Below are positions 23,463 through 34,006 of a stretch of 64,000 bases of DNA, piece by piece (within the stretch, counting starts at the first letter, position 1; each line of letters opens with the position of its first letter). The DNA is taken from contig CM051521.1 of NCBI GenBank assembly GCA_028015205.1, forward strand, positions 92,728,513-92,792,512, given 5' to 3'. The notes under the pieces are model-generated. The model was not told the DNA's origin and ran no database searches. It saw only the letters and a list, made by a program, of their open reading frames with translations. Source of the DNA: Mytilisepta virgata (Eukaryota > Mollusca > Bivalvia > Mytilida > Mytilidae). The position numbers were made by a program, and so were the translations under genes.

Positions 23463-24163
23463 TGTCGGTGATTGATGTCAATGATGATGATGTGACGTGT
23501 GCATACTGGCTGAAGTCTGTGAGGACCTAGTATATTCTTAATCTTTTGAATAAACAGTCTAATCAATGTATTCCTGGTTCCGCATCCTCATGAAATGATA
23601 GCATTAGCCATTTTGTTCAATGAAACTTTCAGTTAATATTCCCCGCAATACGACCAGTCATCCTAGTTTCGTTTTTGATTGTCCAATCAAATACACTGTG
23701 ACAAAAGAAACGACGTATCCCATGATGCAAATTATTGAACTTATTTATAAATTTTAAGAACATATATATTTTATTTTATGAATGAATATTTTGATTTTAT
23801 GAATGAATATTTGGATTTTATGAATCAATATTTAGATTTTATGAATGAATATTTGGATTTTATGAATCAATATATGGATTTTATGAATGAAAATTTTTAT
23901 TTTATGAAAACATATTTTGTTTTCATGAATACATATTTAATTGTTAATTTTATGAACATATATCATTTTTTTTATGAACACAAACTCATTTATGAACATA
24001 TAATTATGTTTTATGCATATATAATTTATTTTATGAAAACAAATATTTTGATTTTTTGAATATATATTTTGTTTTTATGAACAAATATTCGTTTTTTCGA
24101 ACAATTATTTAATTTTATGAACATATATTTTGTTTTTTTGTGAATATTGCAACGTTTCACGCG
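23463..24163. mobile_element. Right part of the dispersed ~1 kb repeat
   Basis: It resumes the repeat interrupted at 20060: GACGTGTGCATACTGGCTGA, CCAGTCATCCTAGTTTCGTT and the terminal minisatellite (23765-24145), ending CGTTTCACGCGCCATA. The first nine bases are the right target duplication. The 93-residue frame in this array (repeated MNEYLDF units) is an artefact of the 21-bp period. Confidence 0.8.
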
Positions 24164-24166
24164 CCA

Positions 24167-24315
24167 TACTTGGGCATAAGAGTTTTTAAATTGGTCGACG
24201 GGGGGACATCAGTGTTTTCATATCCCTATCCGCATTGCGGTATATGACAAAAAATAACAAATATTGCTATATATAATCCTTTGTCATATTTGCAAATAAT
24301 TATTGAGCTTGAATA
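24167..24315 (+). repeat. Direct repeat, copy 1 of 2
   Basis: The segment with CATATCCCTATCCGCATTGC and GTCATATTTGCAAA recurs at 27244-27372. Together the two copies bracket the 24.3-27.2 kb repeat cluster. No coding content. Confidence 0.75.
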
Positions 24316-24317
24316 TA

Positions 24318-24545
24318 AGGTTCTAGTGTAGAACCGTCTAGAATGGTTTTAGGGTAGAACCGTCCAGAATGGTTTTAGGGTAGAACTGTCGAGAATGGTT
24401 TTAGGGTAGAACTGTCATAGATGGTTCTAGGTCAGGACAGACCCTGTCATAAACGGTTCTAAAGGTGTCAGGATGACAGTTCTAGAACAGTTCTTCTGAC
24501 AGTTTAGGACAGTTCTAAAGAGAGGATAGAACTGAGCCAACTGTA
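24318..24545 (+). repeat. GTTCTA-type minisatellite, forward copy
   Basis: Four units of about 31 bp (TAGAACCGTCCAGAATGGTTTTAGGG type) are followed by a conserved tail with GACAGTTCTAGAACAGTTCT and CAGTTCTAAAGAGAGGAT. An inverted relative with the same tail is at 42325-42560. Several words read TTCTAGAA. Confidence 0.85.
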
Positions 24546-24910
24546 GCTTTGGTTTTGTACTAGTAAGAAACTCGCAATTTAGCAGGCCTTTTCCAACCAA
24601 AAAAATCTATTAAAACGACTAGGTTACAACTTGAATGTTTATAGAAAAGAACTGTAGAACAAACAAATTATCATGTAAATTTTGTTTCCAAATTTCAACA
24701 TTCTTTACTGTTTACCTTGTTTGAAAAAAAGATATTCAACATTGGCGTTTGCGAGTACTTTTGGCTCTTGCTACTATCTTTTGTTATTATTATAAACTAA
24801 ACACACATCCGTTGCAAAAAAAAAACACAGTACAACAATATAATCATGAATGGGATTCAGAAACAAGCAAAAAATGCTTAAATCTGTCTTCCGTTTAATA
24901 AATATAGATT

Positions 24911-25042
24911 ATTACATGGCATTTTTCATATCACACCCTTTATCAGCCCTTGGTCATATATCAGCCCTCGAGCAGATAGGCTCGAGGGCTGATATATGAC
25001 CAAGGGCTGATAAAGGGTGTGATATGAAAAATGACATGTAAT
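24911..25042. repeat. Perfect or near-perfect hairpin
   Basis: ATTACATGGCATTTTTCATA at the left pairs with TATGAAAAATGACATGTAAT at the right. Inner arms ACACCCTTTATCAGCCCTTGG and CCCTCGAGC are exact complements around a loop of a few bases (AGATAG). Each arm is about 62 bases. It is MITE-like and non-coding, and unusual in its fidelity. Confidence 0.9.
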
Positions 25043-26270
25043 GATCTGTTTATCATATACTTCACATCCTCCATTTGAATTTTATTGTCTCATGAATACT
25101 AAGTAGACAGTGAGTGTATGGTGCAGATATACAGGACACCTGCTTCCTTCATATCAAAACAATAGTAATTTGATTTTGCTGGATTATATTGTGTAAACGA
25201 CAGATAGCTCATCAAGATATTTTGTTTGTTTTGATGTTAAATATTCCTGCTGAAAATATATGTACATGTACCATGTCAGAAAAATAAAAAAATATTTGCA
25301 AATTGATCTGACTGTTTAGTATGCCTTAAATGTTTTGGATTTTTTAAAGCTTGGGGACTATAAACGTTGACAAATCCCTTTGAGTTTGGTACTTAAATTT
25401 TTACTGTTTTTCATTGAATCAATGTACGCAGTGGTGACATCATCCGTCCCGCTGTCGTCTGCCATTTTGTCAATATTTACGAAGTTTACCGGAAATGCAT
25501 GATGTTCCATGCGATATGAATGACGGAAAGGCATGCGATAATATTCCGGAAGCAGTTAATACGACTTTTATATCAGCCCGCAATGCCGATTCTCATTTTT
25601 GGTTATGTAATACAGAATTTTTCTCCTTTTATCGCAGGGTAAAATTATACATTTATTTTCTATAAGTATATGATAAAATTAAACCATTGTTTCTTAATAT
25701 TAATAAATATTAATATCAAAAATGGTTACGATAATTTATTTTTGAGAATGTATATATACCTGCCGCCACTCATATTGCATTATTGCCGGACTAGTCGATG
25801 GGCAACACTGTCACATAGAATTTTCTCAATATCATCTTTTTCCTTCATTTACAATAATATCACCATACATACAAAAACTTTAAATAAAACGTTTTGTTTT
25901 CCTTATATATACAGACACCTTGATGAATACCGTTTCATTTTCTTCAGTGAAATGTCCCCGTAAAACATTGTATTTACATCGTTGGAAGTAGTTCTATAGT
26001 TTGTCTAATGTCTGCACATTTGATACAATGCAAAAATAATGCGAAACAGTTTCTGCATGACCAGAGGTACAGAACATAGAATCTGACAATTTATTTCGAA
26101 ACAAGGTATCATTCATAATCTAGAATACGTATTTTTCTTTTCGATATCTGTTTGTTGTTGATTGAAAAATTTAATCTAGTAAATTACAAGGTGTACAATA
26201 TCATATTGTATATGTACATCTTTAATTTTATCTAATGAGAAACGTTAATTTTAAACATGTGACAACAAAA
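25043..26270. other. Non-coding stretch
   Basis: No supported exon. The plus-strand frame at 25670-25963 is AT-driven without recognisable motifs. Confidence 0.35.
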
Positions 26271-27190
26271 TATTTCGCCGTTTTTTTTTCGAATTAGGCG
26301 TCCCGACAGAACCGTATTTTTCGAATTCCCGGTAAAGGGACTTACATTTTGTAACGACATTTACAAGAAAATTGATTTTCTAACAATTCAGGGATATTTC
26401 TGATACATGTATCAAAATTTGACATAAATGTTATTAAAATCTGTTGAATTGTTCTCCCTGATTTTTATAGTAGTTCGTGTTGTTCATCGTTTTTTAGTTT
26501 TCTGTGTTTATTTGTTGTGCTTGTGGTTGTTCATTTGTCTTCCCAGGTTTGTCTGTCCAGTGGATTACGTTTTTTATTGCTCCTTAGGTAAATTTATCCT
26601 TTTTCATTTTCATTTTTCTATCATGATTGGCACTGTTCCATATGAACAGCCTACGAGAAGATTAATCGTTCGGTGCTTATATTCAAACTTGCCCGAAAAA
26701 AAGTTTTTATACAACACAATATTTTGCCGTATTGTACAACCGGTAGCCGTATTTTTTTTCGAATTAGGCGTCCCGACAAAACCGTATTTTTCGAATTTCC
26801 AATAAAGGGACGTACATTTTGTAACGACATTTACAAGAACATTGATCATTCGACGCTGATTTTCTAACAGTTCAGAGATATTCCTGATACATGTATCAAA
26901 ATTGGACATAAATTTTACTAAAATCTGTTGAATTTTTCTTCTGGTTTTTATAGGAGTTCCTGTTGTTCATTGTTTTTTTTTAATTTCTGTGTTTATTTTT
27001 TGTGCTTGTGGTTGTGCATTTGTCTTCCCAGGTTTGTCTGTCCAATAGATTACGTTTTTTTTTATTGCTCCTTAGGTATACTTGACCTTTTTTTACAGTC
27101 ATTTTTCTACCATGATTGGCACTGTTCCATATGAACAGCCTACGAGAATATTAATCGTTCGGTGCTTATATTCAAACTCGCCCGAAACAT
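26271..27190 (+). repeat. Tandem duplication of ~480 bp, each with a retroelement 3' end
   Basis: Unit 1 (about 26271-26742) and unit 2 (about 26743-27190) share GAATTAGGCGTCCCGACA, TACATGTATCAAAATT, the retroelement 3' tokens (GTTTGTCTGTCCA.TGGATTACG type, CTCCTTAGGTA) and the tail GGCACTGTTCCATATGAACA. Unit 2 has an extra CATTCGACGCT. One retroelement insertion was probably duplicated together with its flank, rather than two independent insertions. Confidence 0.85.
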
Positions 27191-27243
27191 TGCTGATATA
27201 AACTTTTTATATGCAATGTAAATGTAATTAAATTAAAATCTAT

Positions 27244-27372
27244 AGACTTGGACATGAGAGTTTTTACATTCGTCGACGGACCGTCATCAGTGTTTCCATA
27301 TCCCTATCCGCATTGCGGGATATGACAAAAAATATTTTGTCATATTTGCAAACAATTACTGTGCTTAAATAT
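27244..27372 (+). repeat. Direct repeat, copy 2 of 2
   Basis: Related to 24167-24315: ACTTGGACATGAGAGTTTTT, CATATCCCTATCCGCATTGC and TGTCATATTTGCAAACAATT. Confidence 0.75.
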
Positions 27373-27429
27373 TAGAGCTTTGTGATTAAAAAAATTCGAA
27401 TGCTGTATTGGCTTTTTTATTTATAATAT

Positions 27430-27860
27430 ATGGACTTTGAAAACTGGACAACCTAAGGACCAAATAACCAGATTTACAACAGAAGAGTTAAGGAAAAATT
27501 AACATTTTTAACATTATTTTTCAGTAGAAATGGTCATGGCAGCCATATTGGTCACAACTTCGGACCTTTGGATACAGTTGGAAAGAGGACCACCTAAGGA
27601 CCATTACATTAAAATTTGATATCAATTGTCCAAGTTGCTTAAGAGAGATTTTAAAAAAAAAATATTTGGCTGATTTTCTAGTTTTAGTAATGACGGCCAT
27701 TTTGATCGGAGAAACCGCCCTCCGGACACACTATTTTTAGTAACGGCGGTCATATTGTTAGAAGGTATAGATCTCGGACACAATTTTTGAAGGGGAATAC
27801 ACGGGGACCATTCCATCAAAGTATGTTTTCAATTGCTCTAATTTAAGAGGAGATTATTTT
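27430..27860. repeat. Degenerate tandem-like repeat with GGCCATNTTG words
   Basis: Words like GGCAGCCATATTGGTCACAA, GACGGCCATTTTGATCGGAG and GGCGGTCATATTGTTAGAAG recur at roughly 95-160 bp, each followed by CGGAC(A/C) and GGACCA(C/T) words. It looks like an old, diverged tandem or dispersed repeat. No gene. Confidence 0.45.
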
Positions 27861-28146
27861 CAAACAATTTTTCGGCAATTTTTTAAATCTACATCTTTGA
27901 GTATACATGTGTACAAAATAAAAATCTGCATCTCAAGAATATTAAAACCCCGCTTCAGCTTGTTGAGAATTGGTGTCAGTATTATCATAGTGTACTACTG
28001 GCATATCCCATGCTTCTGTGTAATTACTATGCCTATTGACGTTTGATTGTAGTTGGACGTCTTGTCTACATTTTAAGTTTCCAGTTTTCCTGGAAAAAAA
28101 TCGAGTTGTAAAACAACTAAATAATGTAGATTCACATTTTTCGTAG

Positions 28147-28202
28147 AATACAAATTTATGGATTCTCTTTCGCAGAAAGACAAAGGAACCACAGAGCTAA
28201 AT
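28147..28202 (+). CDS. Candidate internal exon of a membrane-protein tail
   Basis: A pyrimidine-rich acceptor (CACATTTTTCGTAG) precedes 28147 and a strong donor AAT/GTAAGT follows 28202. In the frame that ends in phase 0 the 56-nt exon reads YKFMDSLSQKDKGTTELN after two bases completing a codon. That phase joins cleanly to the terminal exon at 29125. The composition (Lys, Asp, Ser, Thr) suits a cytoplasmic tail. The product's N-terminal part is not found in the window. An alternative frame (IYGFSFAERQRNHRAK) is also open, so the frame choice rests on the downstream exon. Confidence 0.4.
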
Positions 28203-29124
28203 GTAAGTATGTAATCATATTGCACAGTGTGTTATCACGAGGAAATTCCACAATAAGGAAATGTAGCCAGAAATTTTGATATGAAAAACCGTTTGATTTG
28301 CTTTGTGTTATATTTCAGTTTATTGTATAGCTTCAAGTATTTAATTCCGAATCCATACGTCAAACGTTTTTAGGTAGGATTAATCTGTTTTGTATGTTTT
28401 TTTTTCGAAGGACATAGCATACAGTATCATCGATGTCATAATCCAATCTAAACATGTCACATTCTGTATTGAACATTACAACAGTCTCATGTCGCTTTAT
28501 AGATTATGATAGCTGTTCTTCAAAATATAAAGCCGTTCAGTTTTGGATCTTTAGTAACCTTTCTGCACTGTGTCCGGTATCAACAAAATCAATTCGATAG
28601 AACTAACACATCAACATGATGTGTTACCAATATATTTAGGATCATATTAAAGAATTTATTAAATCAATTCATGGTGACAAATGTAAAATTTCTAAATTTA
28701 GAATCAAAAGGACTATAATAGTGTGTAGCACTCTTAATTTCAAGTTCTTTTGCAATAGATGAATAAAAAATCTACGGAAAATGAATACGTTAAAAAAACA
28801 AAACAGGGCGCTGGCACTGAATAAAAGTTAGCAGTTCAGATCATTTTCTCCATATATGGTTTTTGTCGTACTGATGATAAAATTGAGAAATAATTCATGA
28901 ATACTGTGGTTTGTTGCGAGATTTTACCACTGGTGCGCGTTACTTTTGTAAAAAATTTACCCTGAGCGTAGCGAGGGCCAAAATTTACAAAAATAAGGCG
29001 CAACCGTGTTAAAAGCTAAAAATAGACCGCAAAGTATGCCATGAACTATTTCTATTCTAATAGGTCAAATATGATATTCTAATAGGGGAAAATACGGTAA
29101 AGGTGTTTGTGGCTGTTCTCTCAG

Positions 29125-29313
29125 ATGACTAACACTCCCTCTGCTGGTGTGACAAATAGTCATTTCATGTTTATAGAACCTTTAAATGCTCTGAAAACAC
29201 GTACATCTCGAAGGAGTTCTGACATTAGCGAAAATACACAACAAATGAACGAAAGATTGATTTACTCTAATGTAGATCACACATTCTTTTCTCGAATGAA
29301 TGAACTGTCGTGA
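29125..29313 (+). CDS. Candidate terminal exon with ITIM-like motif
   Basis: After the acceptor TGGCTGTTCTCTCAG, an open frame of 62 residues runs from MTNTPSAGVTNSHF through LKTRTSRRSSDISEN to RLIYSNVDHTFFSRMNELS and a TGA at 29311-29313. It is hydrophilic with a basic/serine patch (TRTSRRSS) and one tyrosine in LIYSNV, which fits the ITIM consensus (I/V/L/S)xYxx(L/V/I). This suggests the cytoplasmic end of a signalling membrane receptor; that is inference, because no membrane segment is identified. A possible AATAAA lies near 29603. The alternative is a chance frame after a good acceptor. Confidence 0.4.
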   Translation: MTNTPSAGVTNSHFMFIEPLNALKTRTSRRSSDISENTQQMNERLIYSNVDHTFFSRMNELS

Positions 29314-29319
29314 CAAACG

Positions 29320-31350
29320 GAGGTCAGTGTGGGTCATCACTTAGTTACTGCGCCTCTTTGTTTAGCATGTTCATAGTGAATTTTCCGCCAATTATATACC
29401 AGTCATTTTGGAACTTTGAGAAATTTTATGTCCCCCATCCCCCACCTAGCGTGCTCAACTTTCGTTTAATCTTCACAGGGGACACACTTGTCCCAATCAT
29501 TTTCCCGAAGCGAAAATATTCTTAATATAGCCGAACAGGAAATTACGTAAGAGTAATGTGCTTTTCCTGGGCAGGTAAAGAGAACAGCCCCAACAAACGA
29601 ATAAATAAAGATTGTTGCGCGAGCGTGGTTTGACTGGCAATTTTACCACGGTTTTGTTCGTATGCTGATTATGGAGACGTCATATTATAATTCTATTTCA
29701 ACATCATGATCAGTTACCTTAGATATATTAAAACTAGCACCAAGACACACAGCACAAACAACACACCATTCACAATGATGACCTCTCCTGAAAAGAGTAA
29801 CATTTGACTATCCACATTTTAATATATTTTGGATCTGAATTGGCCCCACATTTTTTGAAAAATCACCAGGACCGAGTCAGTCTATATAGAAAGAAGTCAA
29901 ATAATTCTAATTTGCATACCGGTATTATGAGCAAGTAGTTTACATACACATTAAGAAAGATCTCCCTTTTTACGTGTATGGTAATCTTAGAAATAAATTT
30001 CACGTTTACAACAAGATTTAAAGTACTCGACTAAGTATTAATATATTCTAAATTACATTTAATGATCACTATGACACATTAGACTGTAAATGTAGCTTAA
30101 AGACCAAACCAACTAATCATTTCTGTAATTGATTTTTTCTTGAAACTCAACATATTCGTTCTTCTTGGTTTTTTGAACGATGTTAGCGAATAAAAAAGAT
30201 AGGTCACCGAATTCGTTTCGTTGCTATAGTACCGCAAAAAATGCTTATATTCAGCCAGATGCTAAATTTACGGCATATTTTTCGAATGATGCCATTTCCG
30301 TCGTGAAAGTCGAATTTTTATACGGACTTTTGTGTTGGCTTCCAGAATATATATATGTTTTTATTATAACAAAGAAAACGGTTTCCCATAACGCAATGAC
30401 TACGTATTCTGCTCTAAAGGCCTTTCCCGCGCAAATTTGGGCTAATTTTTACTGCATATTCTATTGAATTTTGAAAAAATCTGTAATTGATTTTTTTCTT
30501 AAATTTTTATAATGTGTTTAGTTATTCATTGTTCTAAGAATAAGACAAAAAAAATGATAGGTCACCGACTTCATAAGAAAAATAAAACGGATTTAAGCTG
30601 AAAAAAATGACATATTCAGCTTCGCCAAGCTTAGTTTTGTTTTCTCAATAAAAATGACGTCACAATAAGCAAAAAAGAACTTTTCCTTCAAGTCACCGTG
30701 TCGCCGGCGATGTACATAGTGTAAGCCTCGTTCAAATTAATTTTGTTATTGGTTGGAATGATATGGTAAAATATTTTTGATCTTGTTGCCGCGCTTATCA
30801 TTTGTAGATGCTTCAACACTAACCTAAGAGTTCGAGTTCGTGCCTCAGTTAATGAGTTCCAGTTAAAAGTCGAGTTCGGGTTATATTTCGAATTTTGATT
30901 CGAATTTTCCAGTTCTAAAGCCAAACTTTAATTTGCAATCATTCAAGGGTTAACTAGAAAGTCACAGCAATCAAACAAAACAAATAAACATAGGTTTGTC
31001 GAAGTCATCGAGAACCAAACTTAGATCATATGTCACAGAATCAATCCAGGGAGTGATTTCATTTGCGAATATTTGCGACATTTTATTTTGACAAAAAGTA
31101 AATTTATAGTGTTTGCAAGAAAGCCAAGAATATTTTGCCAATTTTTATGTGTTTGTTGCATAACTAGTTTCTGTGCTGGAAAACGTTTGTCAACATCTAT
31201 GCTAGGAACTGTCCGGAACGTTTTGTTATAAAACCATTAGGAAGGAAAACAAGAAACCTAAAACTACAACACAATACCGATAATGCTGTCCGTGTATTGC
31301 CATTTCGACAGTTATAGTTATTTACTGCTAATTAAAAAAATAAGAACTAC
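29320..31350. other. Non-coding or intronic stretch
   Basis: No further exon is clear. A plus-strand 95-residue frame at 30180-30467 and a minus-strand 78-residue frame at 30688-30924 are open but lack splice signals and family similarity. GTTGCGCGAGCGTGG near 29613 and GAGCGTAGCGAGGGCC at about 28964 are GC-rich words typical of local MITE loops. Confidence 0.35.
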
Positions 31351-31393
31351 CTTTCAGTGCCAACACCAAGGTACCAGCTACTAGATATATCAT
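31351..31393 (-). CDS. Candidate signal-peptide exon
   Basis: On the minus strand an ATG at 31393 opens MIYLVAGTLVLALK, a short hydrophobic start, followed by one base of the next codon and a donor G/GTAGTT. Phase 1 after the signal exon is the usual arrangement for modular extracellular proteins and matches the exon series at 35.7-41.5 kb. An in-frame stop lies upstream of the hydrophobic run. No downstream exon is identified with confidence. The donor is weak at position 4, so this is tentative. Confidence 0.35.
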
Positions 31394-31809
31394 AATTGCA
31401 GGAAATGTAACTATGGCGATTATGCCTTATCAATGCAGGTTACATCGAAAAAAAAAGAAAGTTAACATCAGAAACTGTGAATAGCCAAACTAGATTCTGG
31501 TACTACCGATAGTTAGTGGTATATCAGACAATTTATTACGGCTCAACCATAAGTCTTACGCATCACTCCAATCCAGTGGGTAAGGTCCGACAACTATGAC
31601 ATTTGAAAATACGAAAATCTGTGCATCATCTATCAAACAATTGCCTCTTAGAATTAATAGGCAATCCATCGTAAGAGCAGAAAGATTAAAGTGTATCAAA
31701 TGTAGGTTTCTGTACAATTTTTAAACTCTGCATTAAATCTGGCTTAGTAAAATCCTGAAGACATTGAAAAGGGCATTACAACGGACCAGCTACATATAGA
31801 ATATTTTGA

Positions 31810-31960
31810 TTTGGTATTTGTGAATTCGGTTGGCAAAAATTTATAGGTGACGGCACATATTGTTTCAAGGAACAATAACCCGAAGCAAAAAGTTCCATGT
31901 GGAAATTTTGTGGCGACAGGGACTTTCATACAGATAAAACGATTTATGGGCATCAATATG
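31810..31960 (+). pseudogene. C-type-lectin N-terminal fragment, broken
   Basis: The plus-strand frame reads FGICEFGWQKFIGDGTYCF, then a TAA at 31876-31878, then PEAKSSMWKFCGDRDF. The order C-x2-GW ... TYCF ... EA ... C is the start of long-form C-type lectin domains (family knowledge). A stop directly precedes the segment and another lies inside, and there is no acceptor in a usable place. It looks like a decayed exon or a chance resemblance. It sits 2 kb upstream, on the same strand, of a lectin C-terminal exon. Confidence 0.3.
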
Positions 31961-33904
31961 GTATAGTGTTAAGAAAACGAATAAAATGAATCCATTGGGG
32001 GTATTGTATCATACACTATTTACTCCATAATCTAATATTTGTCACTCATCTTTAGCTATCAAATCATTTATAATCGGTTTAGAGACTTTAAATTTTAATA
32101 AATATATAAGTAAATAGTTCTATTATTATTCTTTCCCCTTCTTCCCATATTTTGCTTGCATCTTGAGTTTCTTGTAGATAATAAAAATCTGTTTTCCTCC
32201 TTTTAACCTCAGACATTCGCTCTGGGCAGTCTTTTCGGTGCTTTCTTTCACTAGTTTTAATGAAACGCCCTTTCAAGCGAGACGCAATTTTAGCTTTTTA
32301 AAAATAACGCGAATGTGAAACACCGTTTCGCGGATTTTTCGACGTTTCGCGCATTTTCTATCAACGTCATAGACGTCTAATGGAACAATACGTGTGCGCT
32401 GAGATGTGCGTATAAACAATAGTTGGTTTGGTCTTTAAATGAAACAATTTAAAAATCGTACGTTGACTGGCGTTTTTGTTCGAATTTACACGAGTTCCCT
32501 CTGTCGATGTTGTCTCGTTCCAGAAAACTGTAGTATCTGACACCGTCCACATGTTTCCTGTAAAGTACAATATCATTGGATGTTTTGTTGGTATGTACAT
32601 GTACATTGTATCCAGTTGAATATACAAAATGTATCTAAATCCCAAGGTTGCGTGTGTAGCGATGTAATGTAAGCTACTTTCTTAATTCGCCAATTCAATG
32701 ACAGATACATGTGAAGACAATAAATAACAGAAATGCAAAAATACTAGTTTATGATATGATAACACTTTCTTGCATAGATAGATACTAGTTTCCAATAAAA
32801 TATTTGTTCTTAGGCCGTCGTAGCTGGAGTTTATTGAAGACCTCACTTTTCGGTGCAGACGGTTAATAAATTTTTACAACAGTTACTGTTAATCCATTGA
32901 ACTAAGAAAAATGACAATGATCAGTAAAACAGTTACTGACATGCCAGATCCAGAACTCCATTAAACTGATCGAAAGTTTTTGTCTTTGTCATATAGAAAA
33001 TCCGCCACAATCCCTCCTTATATATCAATTATCTAGATATGTAGCAGAAGCGGATGTCTTTAATCTGAAGTTCATTAGAAGTAGATAAGATCTAGGTAAT
33101 CCTTACAAATATGATTATTAAGCGATACTACATAAATATATATATACATGTATATATAGCGGAGGCTATAAAAGATCGGGCTAGTGCTTTCTCTTTTTCC
33201 TGTAGAATCCATTCTATAAACTTAGCCTCATGCTAAAATAAGAAAAGATCGACTAATAGCAGGGCATGATTTTTTGCCTTACGAATTCGAATGTCTGCTG
33301 AAAATCTGTTATTCAAATTCAATAAATATACTGTCGCTTAGAGTTGTTAGATTCAGTATTGTTTTGACAAATAATTTTCCTTACCCCATTCCAGATAGGC
33401 ATTTCGTATCCTTGGTTTAGTCCATCAAAAATTAGTTTAATTAGATCACTCAAAACAGATTTTAGTTTATCATATACATGGAAAAATTAGTGCTCAGCTT
33501 AAAGACACCAAAATTGTTAATCCTACTTCACTAGAAGTAAGTTATTCCGTTTGAAGATGCAGATTATGCAGGTAGTTGGAGCCTTGTCAGCTGGTACATA
33601 ATTGTCATGAAGGACGGACATGCATGGGAATCGTTAAAATTCCTTCTAGTTTTATAGCTTAATTTTTCTGTTGTTTCTATCTAAAATTACAGATTTTCAT
33701 CCCCTAACTACACTAGCCTCGGAGATACTTTTTGAAATACGATCAGATTTTTTTTTTAATTCGTCTCGTATTTATACGTATAGGAACGACAAGATTATTT
33801 CATAAACATTTACATTGTATTGATGCTTAATATTCTTATATTGGTCGACTTTTCAATAACGACGAAGAGGTTTAATCTTACATATGTTTCTCTTTCATTT
33901 ACAG
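31961..33904. other. Non-coding or intronic stretch
   Basis: Nothing firm. Around 32281-32350 there is a CpG-containing patch with GTTTCGCGGA and GTTTCGCGCA. The region ends in the polypyrimidine acceptor TTTCTCTTTCATTTACAG of the exon at 33905. Confidence 0.35.
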
Positions 33905-34006
33905 ATAAGAATATCTGTATAGCATTGACTGAATATACAGACAAACGACAACGCAATCAGAACAGAAACTGCTCCGAGGAGCTGCCTTTCCTGTGTTATC
34001 AAAGAG
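33905..34006 (+). CDS. C-type-lectin-like C-terminal exon, plus strand
   Basis: A textbook acceptor (TTTCTCTTTCATTTACAG) and a donor GAG/GTACAT delimit a 102-nt exon, phase 1 at both ends. It encodes KNICIALTEYTDKRQRNQNR then NCSEELPFLCYQR. The pattern C.AL ... NCSEELPFLC matches the last part of C-type lectin domains, where a Cys pairs near a W/N-x-C-x(2-3)-E-x-P-F-x-C end. The minus-strand exon at 35750-35869 has the same plan (CVAV ... NCSEKLIPLC). It is probably one exon of a secreted or membrane lectin-like immune gene. A partner exon upstream is not secured. Confidence 0.6.

Noticed and set aside
23778..24059. Repetitive 93-residue frame (MNEYLDF units)
   Set aside because: Pure product of a 21-bp AT-rich minisatellite whose unit is a multiple of three; no codon bias or homologue-like features.
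24318..24545. CRISPR-like array of regularly spaced repeats
   Set aside because: Units are degenerate and contiguous without unique spacers, and the DNA is eukaryotic; it is a minisatellite.
32367..32590. Minus-strand exon after an acceptor-like TTGTACTTTACAG (MWTVSDTTVFWNETTS)
   Set aside because: Some resemblance to lectin-like modules, but no donor in a suitable phase and no partner exon.
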